Notes: generated from the sequence alone by a model not told the origin. Shown: positions 29,759 through 39,028, counted from the stretch's first letter. The stretch: 64,000 bases of DNA from Pseudomonas sp. GCEP-101 (GCF_025133575.1 NZ_CP104011.1:1488001-1552000), one strand, 5' to 3'. A program made the numbers and translations.

Positions 29759-30286
29759 TCAGGCGCGCCAGCCGTCGTTGCCGCCCACTGCCGACAGTTG
29801 GCTGAGCGGGACCCGGATGCGTTGTTCGCGTTGCAGCAGGTGGAGCAGGATCAGCGCGCGTTCGGTGCCGTCGTCGCAGAGGAAGATGGCCTCCACTTCG
29901 CACTCGCCGGCGCACTTCAGGCGCACCACCTGGCCCTCGTGGAAGCCGCTGGAGGGGCGCTCGGGCATGGCCGCCAGGCGCAGGCGGATGCCTTCCACCA
30001 GTTCGTCGGCCACCGCCAGCGGCTGCGCGCCGAAGCTGACGATGCGCGCCACCCCGCGGGTGGAGCGGATCGGGAACCAGTTGTCGTGCTGCTGATCGAG
30101 ACGGATAAACAGGTAACCGGGGAACAGCGGCTGCGCTCGGCTGCCCTGCTGCACCAGCGGGCGGTAGCAGGGGAAGCCCTGGCGGCCGAGGTTTTCCTCG
30201 GCGCGCAGCTCCTGGTGCGGTTTGGTCTGGATCAGGTACCAGCGGTATTGCGCGGCTTGCAGGTCCACGCTGACAAAGGAATTCAT
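29759..30286 (-). CDS. RfaH/NusG-type antitermination factor
   Basis: A 175-residue NusG paralogue. The N-terminal NGN domain reads QYRWYLIQTKPHQELRAEE, then NLGRQGFPCYRPLV and PLFPGYLFIRLD. The C-terminal KOW-like part starts GFHEGQVVRLKCAGECEVEA. Such factors (RfaH, LoaP, UpxY groups) load on RNA polymerase at an ops element and carry it through long surface-polymer operons. The true start is 30286, where the ATG overlaps the WbqC-like stop (ATGA); the longer open frame upstream is a shadow. It sits inside the operon whose leader has ops-like copies, so it is probably an operon-specific positive factor acting on its own message. Confidence 0.9.
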   Translation of the reverse strand: MNSFVSVDLQAAQYRWYLIQTKPHQELRAEENLGRQGFPCYRPLVQQGSRAQPLFPGYLFIRLDQQHDNWFPIRSTRGVARIVSFGAQPLAVADELVEGIRLRLAAMPERPSSGFHEGQVVRLKCAGECEVEAIFLCDDGTERALILLHLLQREQRIRVPLSQLSAVGGNDGWRA

Positions 30287-31050
30287 GACTCGCTCTCCAT
30301 GGCGCGTTGGCTGCGCCCAGGCAGGTGCGACGAGGGAGCGGGCCGCTCCAGGGTGTAGCGGCCCAGCAACCGCTGCATCTCGTCCGGCGGGTTGAACATC
30401 AGCACGTCGATGATCGACAGGCTGGGGACGAAATCCGGGCTGAATTGCGGATAGCTCAGCTCGTCCATGCGCAGGAACTGCAGCTCCAGGCCGTGGGCCT
30501 GGAACACGTCCGGCGAGTACAGGTGGCGGCCGCCCTGCGGGTTGAGGTAGACGTCGCCGCCGCTCCGCTTCACCGCTTCGATCAGGCGCTGGTCGCGGCC
30601 GATGTCCTCGCCCAGCGCCAGCTCCGAGGCGCGCACCATCGGCGTGTCGATACCGAGGTAGTGGCAGATGCGACGGATCGAGTGCTCGGCGAAATGCGAC
30701 AGGTTGCGCTCGGGGTGCGCGAGGATCTCCTCCAGCAGCGGCATCACCTGGCCGTAGCACGGCGCGCGGTGGTACGCATGGCGAATGGTGTGCAGCAGGC
30801 GCTGGTTGTTCCGGCGCAGCTCCCCGCTCAGCCGTCGCTCGTTGATCGCCTGGCTCTGCGAGCCCTGCTCCAGCGGGAAGCTGAACTGCCAGATCTTCCC
30901 GCCGACCAGCAGGCGATTGCGGTTGATCCACCCACGCCGGGTGTACTGCAGGCTGTCGCCGAGGATGAACAGGCTGCTGGCGGCGATCAGCTGGAAGTAC
31001 CCCAGGTAGGGGAACAGGTACGGCTGCATCAGGCTGACGATGTGGACCAT
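30283..31050 (-). CDS. WbqC-like family protein
   Basis: A 255-residue cytoplasmic protein of the WbqC-like family (PF08889 type). The hallmark N-terminus IVSLMQPYLFPYLGYFQLI is followed by RGWINRNRLLVGGK and the mid-domain YLNPQGGRHLYSPDVF. Members occur in polysaccharide clusters beside aminotransferases and are thought to take part in making or attaching unusual sugar or amino-acid decorations; no reaction is firmly known to me. The last 20 residues are polar and poorly conserved. It overlaps the antiterminator gene. Confidence 0.85.
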   Translation of the reverse strand: MVHIVSLMQPYLFPYLGYFQLIAASSLFILGDSLQYTRRGWINRNRLLVGGKIWQFSFPLEQGSQSQAINERRLSGELRRNNQRLLHTIRHAYHRAPCYGQVMPLLEEILAHPERNLSHFAEHSIRRICHYLGIDTPMVRASELALGEDIGRDQRLIEAVKRSGGDVYLNPQGGRHLYSPDVFQAHGLELQFLRMDELSYPQFSPDFVPSLSIIDVLMFNPPDEMQRLLGRYTLERPAPSSHLPGRSQRAMESES

Positions 31051-31078
31051 GGTGGCATCCCTTCTCCGAATTCCCTGT

Positions 31079-33292
31079 TCAGTCCTTGGCGTCGTAGCGG
31101 TAGGCGTAGGCGCCGTAGTCGTACGCGGCGGTCGATGCCTTGCGTTTCACCCCGTTGAGGATCGCGCCCTGCAGGTGGATGCCGCTCTGCCCCAGGCGCC
31201 GCCGCGCGGTGTCGATCTCGCTGGCCGGGCTCTGGCCGAAGCGCGTCACCAGGAGGCAAATGCCGCACAGCCGGCCGACCAGGGCGGCGTCGGTCACCGC
31301 CAGCACCGGCGGGGTGTCGACGATCACCAGGTCGTACATCGACGAGGCATCGCGCAGCAGCTGGGCGAAGTTGTCGTGCATCAGCAGCTCGGACGGGTTG
31401 GGCGCGGCGAAGCCGCAGGAGATGAAGTCCAGCTCCGGCACCTCGGTGGGCAGGATCACTTCGCTGAGCGGGCGGTGCGAGCTCAGCGCGTCGGACAGGC
31501 CGTGGCGCGGCGTCAGGCCGAACACCCGGTGCAGGTAGCCCTTGCGCATGTCGGCGTCGATCAGCAGGGTGCGCAGGCCCGATTGGGCGACGATGGCCGC
31601 CAGGTTGCTGGAGACGAACGACTTGCCGGCGCCCGGCGCCGGGCTGGTGAGCATCACCACGTTGTTGCGCGCTTCGAGCAGGGCGAAGTGCAGGTTGGTG
31701 CGCAGGCTGCGGATCGCCTCGTTGGCCAGGTCGCCGGGGGTGGAGGCGGCAAGCAGCTTGGGCGTGTGCCCGAGGACGTCGCCCTTGCGCTCCTTCTCCA
31801 GGCGCTCCTGCTGCCGCGAGTAGGGGATCGCGGCGAGCACCGAGAGGCCGAGCTGTTCGATCGCCTCGGGGTTTTCCACGCCACGGTAGAAGGCCTGGCG
31901 CAGGAACAGCACGCCGAGGGCGACGCAGAAGCCGAGCAAGGTCGCGAGCAGCACGATGACCTTGCGCATCGGCTTGGCCGGCTGCTCGACGTTGGCCTGG
32001 GCGGTGTCGATCACCCGCACGTTGCCGATGGTGCCGGCGCGGATGATGTCCTGCTCCTGGGCCTTGTTCAGCAGGCTGGTGTAGGTCTGCCGGGTGACCT
32101 GCATGTCGCGGGACAGGCGCAGCAGTTCCTGCTGGGTGACCGGCAGGGTCTGGATGCGTTTCTGCAGTTGCGCCTTGCGCTCCTGCAGGCTGCTGACCTG
32201 CTTGAGCAGGGCCTGGTAGGTCGGGTGGCTGGGGGTGTAGAGGCGGTCGTACTCGTCACGCTTGAGCTTGAGTTCGGAGAGCTGGTTGTCGATGCCCACC
32301 ACCTGGTCCAGCACGCCCCGGGTCTCGACGCTGATGTCGGCGGACTTGGCGGTGGTCTGGTAGGCGTTGTAGGCGGCTTCGGCCTTTTCCAGGTCCATGC
32401 GCACCACCGGCAGTTGCGAGCGCAGGAACTGCAGGCGCTGCGACGCTTCGGCGGAACTGCGTTCGACGTTCTGCAGCACGTAGAGGTGGCTGATCTTGTC
32501 GAGGATGCGATCAGCCTGCTGCGGGTTGGGGTCCTCCAGGGTCATGTAGATGATCCCCGAGTCCTTGCCGGCCTCGACCACCTTGAGCAGCTTCTGGTAG
32601 TTCAGGGTGGTGGTCAGCAGGCGGTTCTTGGCCACGATGAACTCGGTGCCGGGACGCGCCACCAGTTCATCCACCTCGATGCTGAAGCCCTTTTCCACCA
32701 CGGGCTTCTTCAGTTCGCCGCGCAGGATCAGCTGGTCGTCGGCGTTGAGCAGGTGATAGGCGTCGCCACCATCGGCCACCAGGGTCAGCGGCTCGCCCAG
32801 GTACTCCTCGGGCACGTCCAGGGAGAACACCTTGATCTGCTCGCCGCCCCAGCCATAGGCGCCCATGCCCAGCCAGGGCGCGGCCAGGGCCTGCCCGGCC
32901 TCGGGCTTGTAGCGCCGGGCCAGGTAGTCGCCGATCAGCGGCAGGTGCCTGGGCTTGGCGACGATGTCCAGCTTCAGCAACTCGACGGCCCTGCCCAGCA
33001 CCGCGCGGGATTTCAGCAGTTCGATCTCGGTGGCGGCGATGGACACCGAGTCGGGGCGGTTGATCACCTCCGGCGTGCCGTTCAGGCCGTTCTTCTTCTG
33101 CTCGATCTGGATCATCGCGCCGGACACGTAGATCGGCGTGGCGACCACCGCGTAGAACAGCCCGAGCAGGGTGAACAGGCCAGTGATGGCGAGGATCATC
33201 TTCTTGTGATCGAACAGCAGGCGCAGCAGGCCGGCAACGTCGATGCGGGTGTCCTGGAGCGTTTCCAGGGACGAGCGGGGCATGACACTCAT
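31079..33292 (-). CDS. Polysaccharide co-polymerase / tyrosine autokinase (Wzc type)
   Basis: A 737-residue inner-membrane protein. The Wzz/GNVR-type periplasmic region lies between two spans (about 35-55 and 440-462). The cytoplasmic BY-kinase has Walker A in SPAPGAGKS (ending near 558), Walker A' LLIDADMRKG (576-585) and Walker B LVIVDTPP. The C-terminus holds five tyrosines in its last 14 residues (YDYGAYAYRYDAKD), the autophosphorylation cluster. It sets chain length and couples synthesis to Wza export. No Wzb-type phosphatase is in the cluster. An alternative ATG three codons later cannot be excluded. Confidence 0.94.
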   Translation of the reverse strand: MSVMPRSSLETLQDTRIDVAGLLRLLFDHKKMILAITGLFTLLGLFYAVVATPIYVSGAMIQIEQKKNGLNGTPEVINRPDSVSIAATEIELLKSRAVLGRAVELLKLDIVAKPRHLPLIGDYLARRYKPEAGQALAAPWLGMGAYGWGGEQIKVFSLDVPEEYLGEPLTLVADGGDAYHLLNADDQLILRGELKKPVVEKGFSIEVDELVARPGTEFIVAKNRLLTTTLNYQKLLKVVEAGKDSGIIYMTLEDPNPQQADRILDKISHLYVLQNVERSSAEASQRLQFLRSQLPVVRMDLEKAEAAYNAYQTTAKSADISVETRGVLDQVVGIDNQLSELKLKRDEYDRLYTPSHPTYQALLKQVSSLQERKAQLQKRIQTLPVTQQELLRLSRDMQVTRQTYTSLLNKAQEQDIIRAGTIGNVRVIDTAQANVEQPAKPMRKVIVLLATLLGFCVALGVLFLRQAFYRGVENPEAIEQLGLSVLAAIPYSRQQERLEKERKGDVLGHTPKLLAASTPGDLANEAIRSLRTNLHFALLEARNNVVMLTSPAPGAGKSFVSSNLAAIVAQSGLRTLLIDADMRKGYLHRVFGLTPRHGLSDALSSHRPLSEVILPTEVPELDFISCGFAAPNPSELLMHDNFAQLLRDASSMYDLVIVDTPPVLAVTDAALVGRLCGICLLVTRFGQSPASEIDTARRRLGQSGIHLQGAILNGVKRKASTAAYDYGAYAYRYDAKD

Positions 33293-33323
33293 GGACTTCC
33301 ATCCTCCATTGAGGTGGCGCGGC

Positions 33324-34253
33324 TCAGCGCGCCTGAATCGGGTTCAGCCGCTTGAGCAGGTTGGCGCCGTGGTTGCCGATCAACATCAGGAAGGCCTGCA
33401 CCTTGCGCATGGGCGAGACGGCCGCCATGGACATCCGGCAGACCTGCATCAGGAAGTACTCGTTGAGTTCCTGGTTGCCCAGGCGCTGGTAGTAGCGCGA
33501 CAGGCAGTAGTAGGTGTGCAGGGTCATCTGCTGCTGCACGCGGTCGGCCTGCATGGAGAAGATCCCGCCCTGGTGCACGCGGTACGCGGCCGGGCGGATC
33601 TCCTCGATGAAACGGCCCTTGCCGTAGGCGCCCAGCAGCGACCACCAGCACAGGTCGACCATGCGCGTGGTACGCAACTCCTCGGGCATCTCGGTGAGGA
33701 CGTTGCGAAAGCAGGTGGTGAGCGTGGAGATCGGCCGCGCCTTCTGCAGGTCCAGGCGGCTGGCGTCGCGGCGGTACTTGCCGGTGAGCTGGCGCGGCTT
33801 GATCACGCCGTCCTCGTTGTAGGTGTAGGCGTCGTGGTAGGTGATCACGTAGTCCGGGTTCTTCTCCAGGAAGTCGACCTGGATCTGCAGCTTGCGCGGG
33901 TCGGTCCAGTAGTCGTCGCCTTCGCAGTAGGCGATGTAGCGGCCACGGCACTTGCGGAACACCGGCAGGCCGTGGGAGACGCCCTTGGAGTACTGGTTTT
34001 CCTTGTGGAAGATCGGCTTGATGATGTGCGGATAGCGCGCCGCGTAGTCGGCGATCAGCTCGCTGGTGCCGTCATTGGAGGCGTCGTCGTTGACCAGCAC
34101 TTCGAAGCGGAAATCGGTGACCTGCTCGAGGAAGCTGTCCAGCGTGCGGCCGATGTAGTTCACCTGGTTGTAGGCCAGGCAAACGATGCTCAACAGAGGC
34201 GTCGGGTCTTCCGGCCAGTTGGAAAGGATCTGCAGCTCGGAGCGGATATCCAT
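33324..34253 (-). CDS. Glycosyltransferase family 2
   Basis: A 309-residue GT-A glycosyltransferase. The Rossmann start PLLSIVCLAYNQVNYIGRTL is followed by VLVNDDASNDGTSELI and the DXD-like YCEGDDYWTDPRKL, which bind the NDP-sugar and metal. The C-terminal part has the acceptor-side tryptophan-rich WWSLLGAYGKG region. The start at 34253 lies two bases after the flippase stop; the open frame extending upstream is an out-of-register shadow. The sugar cannot be named. Confidence 0.88.
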   Translation of the reverse strand: MDIRSELQILSNWPEDPTPLLSIVCLAYNQVNYIGRTLDSFLEQVTDFRFEVLVNDDASNDGTSELIADYAARYPHIIKPIFHKENQYSKGVSHGLPVFRKCRGRYIAYCEGDDYWTDPRKLQIQVDFLEKNPDYVITYHDAYTYNEDGVIKPRQLTGKYRRDASRLDLQKARPISTLTTCFRNVLTEMPEELRTTRMVDLCWWSLLGAYGKGRFIEEIRPAAYRVHQGGIFSMQADRVQQQMTLHTYYCLSRYYQRLGNQELNEYFLMQVCRMSMAAVSPMRKVQAFLMLIGNHGANLLKRLNPIQAR

Positions 34254-34255
34254 GT

Positions 34256-35776
34256 CTAGACACTCGGCTTGTGGGACGGTTTGAACAGGCGCAGCAAAGC
34301 CGGGGCAGAGCCCGCGCCCACGAGGAACAGGGTGATCAGGCCGCACACGGCCAGCGCCGCCAGCAGCCAGAGGCGCTCGCCGGAGCGCGCCAGCAACGCG
34401 TAGAAGGGTTCGCCCAGCAGCAGCCCGGCGGCGCTCAGCGCGGCGATCTGCAGGGTGTCGCGCAGCCACGGGCCATGCAGGCCGGGCGCGAAGGTGTGGT
34501 GCACGATGGCCGGCCAGATCAGGAACGACACCAGGCGCAGGCCGAACCAGCACAACGCCACGCCCTGCACGCCGTAGAGGTAGGCGCTGGCGATCACCAG
34601 CGGCACGGTCACCCCGGTGGAGATGACGCTGTACCAGACGTGCATGCGCAGCTGGCCATGGGCGTACTGCAGGTAGAACTGGAAGCTGGCCACGGCCAGC
34701 AGGCCGGCGCCGAGCACGTACCAGGCGAGGATCGGCCGGCACCAGTTGGCGGCCACGGCATCGCCGCTCCAGGCCAGGATCAGGTCATGGCCATGGGCGG
34801 CGATCACCGCAACCATCGGGAACAGCAGCACGCAGACGAAACGGTTCGCCTTCAGGTAGAGCTGCTGCATGTCGTCGTGGCGCTCCTCGGCAACCAGCAT
34901 GGTCATGCGCGGCAACAGCGACTGCGCCAGCGGGTTGACCAGCGTGAGGACGCCGCCGGAAACCAGCGCCACCAAGGAGAAATAGCCGTACTGCTGCAGG
35001 GGCAGCAGGTTCGACAGCAGGACCTTGTCCAGCTGGGTGAGGACGATCCACAGGCCCGAGGCGAACGACATGCCCAGGGCGAAGGGCAGCACCGGGCGCA
35101 CCGTGTCCCAGCAGAAGCGCGTCAGCAGGCGCACGTCCATCCACAGGTAGGCCTTGCCGCCCAGCAGCAGCGCCTCGATCAGCGATACCGCGACCTGGAA
35201 CTGGAAGAACACCAGCGGGTCCTGGCTGACCTGCGCCACCAGCAGCAGGCCGCCGAAGTAGCGCAGCGTGGTGATGAACACGTTCACCGCGTTGATGAAG
35301 CCATGCAGCTCCTGGCCCTGCAGCGCGCTGCGGTACAGGGTGGCGTACAGCCGCAGCGCCACCAGCAGGCCCATCAGGCCGATGCACTGCGCCACCAGGT
35401 CGGGCGAGAGCTGCTGCACGTTCAGCCATTGCCCGGCGATCCAGCGGCTGCCGCCCCACACCGCCAGGCTGCTGAGCACGGTCAGCGGCAGCAGGATCAG
35501 CTCGAAGGAGCGCAGCAGGCGCGCCTGGTCCTGGCCTTCGCCGTGGACACCGCGGCCGTGGGCGACCTGGCGTACCAGCGCCGGGGACAACCCGACGTCC
35601 AGCAGCAACAGCCAGCTCTGCAGCACCGCGAAGAAGCCGATCAGGCCGTAGGCCTCGGCGCCCAGGTGGCCGAGGTAGAACGGCTGGATGAGGATGCCGA
35701 TGACGATGGCGTACGCCTGCCCTGCGTAGTTGAGCAGGGTATTGCGGACCATCGACAGCGAGCGTGCGGTGCGCAT
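34256..35776 (-). CDS. Repeat-unit flippase (Wzx / MATE-like polysaccharide transporter)
   Basis: A 506-residue polytopic protein with about 12-14 hydrophobic segments. The N-terminus NTLLNYAGQAYAIVIGILIQ followed by YLGHLGAEAYGLIGFF is typical of the polysaccharide transporter (PST) branch of the MOP superfamily. It would flip undecaprenyl-PP-linked repeat units to the periplasm for the polymerase at 24904. AGGGG precedes the ATG. Ten bases follow the DegT gene and two precede the GT2 gene, so it is tightly co-translated. Confidence 0.9.
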   Translation of the reverse strand: MRTARSLSMVRNTLLNYAGQAYAIVIGILIQPFYLGHLGAEAYGLIGFFAVLQSWLLLLDVGLSPALVRQVAHGRGVHGEGQDQARLLRSFELILLPLTVLSSLAVWGGSRWIAGQWLNVQQLSPDLVAQCIGLMGLLVALRLYATLYRSALQGQELHGFINAVNVFITTLRYFGGLLLVAQVSQDPLVFFQFQVAVSLIEALLLGGKAYLWMDVRLLTRFCWDTVRPVLPFALGMSFASGLWIVLTQLDKVLLSNLLPLQQYGYFSLVALVSGGVLTLVNPLAQSLLPRMTMLVAEERHDDMQQLYLKANRFVCVLLFPMVAVIAAHGHDLILAWSGDAVAANWCRPILAWYVLGAGLLAVASFQFYLQYAHGQLRMHVWYSVISTGVTVPLVIASAYLYGVQGVALCWFGLRLVSFLIWPAIVHHTFAPGLHGPWLRDTLQIAALSAAGLLLGEPFYALLARSGERLWLLAALAVCGLITLFLVGAGSAPALLRLFKPSHKPSV

Positions 35777-35786
35777 GGTCGTCCCC

Positions 35787-36881
35787 TTACACCGCGACGG
35801 CGACGCGGCCGCTTTCCAGCAGCAGCACTTCGATCACCGCGCGCTGCACGTCCTGCGGCAGGCCGGGGTACAGCGGCAGGCAGAGGATGCGCTGGCTCAG
35901 CTCGCGCGACAGCACCTGCGGCACCTGGGGAGCCAGGTAGTCGAGGGTGTCCAGCGACGGGTAGAAGTAGCGCCGCGGGTTGACCCCGATCTGGTTCAGC
36001 GCGCTGCGCACGCGCAGCACCTGGGCCTCGTCGCGCAGGCCGATGGGGTAGTAGCTGTTGTTCAGCCGCGCGTAGCTCTCGCTGGCCTGCAGGTCGTAGT
36101 AACCGCTGAGGGCGGCGGTGTAGCGCGCGGCGATCTCCTCGCGCTGGGCGAGGATGCTGTCGATCTCGTCGAGCACGCACAGGCCCATGGCGGCGGAGAA
36201 CTCGTTGAGCTTGGCGTTGATCCCCAGGCCGACGATCTGGTCGACGCCGGCGATGCCGAAGTTGCACATCAGGCGGATCTGCCTGGCCAGCTCGTCATCG
36301 GAGGTGACGATGGCGCCGCCCTCGATGGTGTGGAACAGCTTGGTGGCGTGGAAGCTCAGGGTGGTGGCATCGCCCCAGGCCAGCACCGAGCGGTCGCGGT
36401 AGCGCGAACCGAAGGCATGGGCGCCGTCGTAGATCACTTTCAACCGGTTGCGCTGGGCCACCGCCTGAATCTCCTCCACCGCACAGGGATTACCGAACAC
36501 GTGGGTGGCGACGATGGCGGTGGTATCCGGCGCAAGGCTGGCTTCGATGCGCGCAGGGTCGAGGTTCCAGGTCCGCGCATCGATGTCGGCGAAGCGCGGG
36601 CGGATGCTCTCCCACTGCAGCGTGCTGCTGGTGGCAACGAAGCTGAAGGGGGTGGTGACGGCACTGCCGGTCACGCCCAGGGCCCGGTAGGCCACTTGCA
36701 GGGCGATGGTGCCGTTGTTGGTGAGAATCACATGGCGAACGCCGAAGTAGTCCTGCAGGCGTTCTTCCAACTCCGTGACAAAGGGCCCGTGGTTGGTGAT
36801 CCAGCCGGAGGCATAGATCTGTTCCACGTAGGCCTTGAACTTGTCCAGGTTGCCCAGGTAGGTCTTGGTCACATTGATCAC
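35787..36881 (-). CDS. DegT/DnrJ/EryC1/StrS-family sugar aminotransferase
   Basis: A 364-residue PLP enzyme that typically aminates a keto-deoxy NDP-sugar (for example to dTDP- or UDP-amino-deoxyhexose). The PLP lysine is Lys181 in SFHATKLFHTIEGGA, and the ring aspartate is Asp152 in IYDGAHAFGS. The start codon appears to be GTG at 36879-36881, with GAGG nine bases upstream. With rfbA in the operon a dTDP-4-amino-4,6-dideoxyhexose is a plausible product, but no 4,6-dehydratase is encoded here. Confidence 0.9.
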   Translation of the reverse strand: MINVTKTYLGNLDKFKAYVEQIYASGWITNHGPFVTELEERLQDYFGVRHVILTNNGTIALQVAYRALGVTGSAVTTPFSFVATSSTLQWESIRPRFADIDARTWNLDPARIEASLAPDTTAIVATHVFGNPCAVEEIQAVAQRNRLKVIYDGAHAFGSRYRDRSVLAWGDATTLSFHATKLFHTIEGGAIVTSDDELARQIRLMCNFGIAGVDQIVGLGINAKLNEFSAAMGLCVLDEIDSILAQREEIAARYTAALSGYYDLQASESYARLNNSYYPIGLRDEAQVLRVRSALNQIGVNPRRYFYPSLDTLDYLAPQVPQVLSRELSQRILCLPLYPGLPQDVQRAVIEVLLLESGRVAVAV

Positions 36882-36947
36882 GGTCGCATCCCTCAGTTGG
36901 ATGGAAAGTCCGTTGGCTGGTGTATTCAGAGGTGGCGCGGGCGCCGC

Positions 36948-38351
36948 TCAACCCAGTGCCGAGAGCGCGAAGGGCGCGTCGTCGATACGCGTCTCCAGGG
37001 CCTGCGCCGGCAGGCGGCTGGCCAGATGCTCCTGGATGGCTTCGATGACCCGTCCGCTGGCGTCGTGGTGGAACTGCCAGACGCCGTAGATGCGGCTGTC
37101 GAAGGAGCGCTCGCTGCCCAGCATCGGGTTCGCCGCCAGGCCCGAGCCCAGGCCGAAGCTGTAGAGCCCCGGAATCGGCCGGCCGGTGTGGTCGCGCAGG
37201 CAGCCGGCGGCGTCGGAATCCAGCCCGCCCTTGCTCTCGCGCACCTGCAGCGGCTCGCCGTTGGCGCGGCGCAGCGCCGGCAGGCACGGCTGGTAGCCGA
37301 TGGCCTGGACGATCACGCCGTCCTCGCTGCAGCACTGCTCCAGGCGCTCGCGCACGGCGGGCGAGCGATCGCCCAGGCGCAGCAGTTCGACCTTCACCCG
37401 CGTGCCGCTGACCACGCCGCGGGACAGCACGTCGGTGCCGACCTGGTGCGCGCGGTAGCGCAGGCCACCGGAGCGGTTGACCCGCCCGGAGACCGGGCAG
37501 ACGTCCATGCCCTCGTCCACCACGTAGCCGGCCGCACGGGCTTCCTCGACGCTCTCGAAGAACAGGCGGATCGGCGCGCGGTGCAGCAGGGTGATCTGCT
37601 CCAGGCCCAGGCAATCGAGGGCGCAGGCAAGGTTGTCGAGGATCGAGAAGGCGCTGTGGGAGCCGCCGACCACGGTGAAGCGGCTGCCGGGGGTCACCCG
37701 GTCGCCGAACAGTTCCACCAGCTCGGCCGCGGAGAGGCTCAGCAGCGCGTCGGAGGAGTACACCGTGGGGCCGTCGTGGGCCAGGTGCAGGTCCTGTTCG
37801 GCCAGGCTCCAGTTGAGGTATTCGCGGTTCTGCCGGCCGCCCAGGTTCATCACCAGGGCGCCCGCGTCGATCTGCGTGACATGGGAGCCGCTGCGCAGCG
37901 CCAGCTGGAAGCTGCCGTCGTCCTGCGCGGTGATCTTCTCGATGCGTGTGCCCAGCGCCACCTCGACACCCAGGTGCTCGGTGACGTAGCGCATGAACAG
38001 GGTCGAGGCATGCGCCAGCAACTCGCCGACCTGGGTCAGCAGCGGCGCGCCATGGGGGTCGTTCTGCAGCGCGCGGAAGGCCTGGGAATGCGCCAGCGGG
38101 GCGAAGATCGGCAGCAATGCCGGGTCGCGCAGGCAGTCGAGGAACACGTCACCCACCGAGTTGGCAGTGATGTGATAGTCCCCCAGGCGGCCACGGCCGA
38201 CCGCCAGCGCCGCGTCCACCACCAGCAGACCCTCGCGCGCCAGGCTCGCCAGCGCACCGGTCTTGTAGGCGTTGAACAGGAAGCCCATGCCTGCCGGGCC
38301 GGCGCCGCCGACCACACAGGCATAGTTGGAACGAAGCGATTGCTCGGCCAT
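36948..38351 (-). CDS. FAD/NAD(P)-dependent flavoprotein, monooxygenase-like
   Basis: A 467-residue protein with two dinucleotide-binding folds. The FAD site is ACVVGGAGPAGMGFLFNAY (residues 11-29) and the NADPH-like site FTVVGGSHSAFSILDNL (about 225-241). An ATG-type motif near the C-terminus is VIVQAIGYQPCLPAL. This is the plan of N-hydroxylating and Baeyer-Villiger-type flavin monooxygenases and of some sugar or lipid oxidoreductases. First gene of the exopolysaccharide operon, 66 nt ahead of the aminotransferase, so the substrate is likely a sugar or its amino derivative. AAGG lies just before the ATG. Exact reaction unknown. Confidence 0.8.
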   Translation of the reverse strand: MAEQSLRSNYACVVGGAGPAGMGFLFNAYKTGALASLAREGLLVVDAALAVGRGRLGDYHITANSVGDVFLDCLRDPALLPIFAPLAHSQAFRALQNDPHGAPLLTQVGELLAHASTLFMRYVTEHLGVEVALGTRIEKITAQDDGSFQLALRSGSHVTQIDAGALVMNLGGRQNREYLNWSLAEQDLHLAHDGPTVYSSDALLSLSAAELVELFGDRVTPGSRFTVVGGSHSAFSILDNLACALDCLGLEQITLLHRAPIRLFFESVEEARAAGYVVDEGMDVCPVSGRVNRSGGLRYRAHQVGTDVLSRGVVSGTRVKVELLRLGDRSPAVRERLEQCCSEDGVIVQAIGYQPCLPALRRANGEPLQVRESKGGLDSDAAGCLRDHTGRPIPGLYSFGLGSGLAANPMLGSERSFDSRIYGVWQFHHDASGRVIEAIQEHLASRLPAQALETRIDDAPFALSALG

Positions 38352-38889
38352 CAGCCTTGACTCCCAGCGCGGCGTGGCGCGCGGCTCTCGTGATGCCGGC
38401 CCTGTCGGCCGGCAGGGTGGCGGCGAACGCGCCGGGATTCCGTCACTTGCGGCGCAGCCGCCGTCGCGCGGCCCTTCCTCGGAAGGGTCGCGGGAGTCAG
38501 TTCGGAATGAGGGGCGGACGCCTGCAGAAACACTTCGGCAGAGGCGCGAAGTTGCTGTTTCAGAGATGAAACAACCAGCGTCTGGTACGGCTCTGATTCA
38601 GCGGAAAGTTCATCGTTGTTACAACCGAATCGACAATGTGAAAGATCGGCGTAACAAAATTCCGAACTAAGCGCGCGAGCCCGTCTAAACTTTTTATTAG
38701 CGCTCCGGGGAGGAGCGCCACACTTCCGCAGTTTCACTGGCGAAACACTTTTCGCCTGGGAAACGCTGCTCTTTTTGCCTGAAAGGACAGCACGTGAAGT
38801 ACCGTCCATTTCCATTCTTCCAGCGGCCATCGTCACTCACTCCAGTCCAGGAGATGCTCTGCGCCGGGCCAAATGCAAAATTCGAAGAC

Positions 38890-38901
38890 AAGGCTACCGC
38901 C
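38890..38901 (-). promoter_or_regulatory. ops-like element 1
   Basis: On the coding strand the sequence reads GGGCGGTAGCCTTG, containing GGCGGTAGC, the invariant core of the E. coli ops pause element recognised by RfaH, with GC-GGTA-GC able to form the small hairpin. It lies 540 nt before the first gene of an operon that encodes an RfaH-like factor. Confidence 0.6.
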
Positions 38902-38976
38902 CGAGTTCGAATGACCCGATTCAATTAATGACAATCAACTGTTCGTCCCTGGAGTGGCCGTTATATTTCGCCGGGC

Positions 38977-38988
38977 AAAGCTACCGCC
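38977..38988 (-). promoter_or_regulatory. ops-like element 2
   Basis: The coding strand reads GAAGGGCGGTAGCTTTGC, again with the exact GGCGGTAGC core. It lies 87 nt upstream of element 1. Confidence 0.6.
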
Positions 38989-39028
38989 CTTCGGCCAAGT
39001 TCCGAAAATCTGGAAAAACAAAAAGCAA

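Noticed and set aside
29759..30931. A longer version of the RfaH-like protein starting upstream
   Set aside because: The upstream part is an off-frame reading of the WbqC-like gene; the NGN domain starts at 30286, where the start overlaps the upstream stop.
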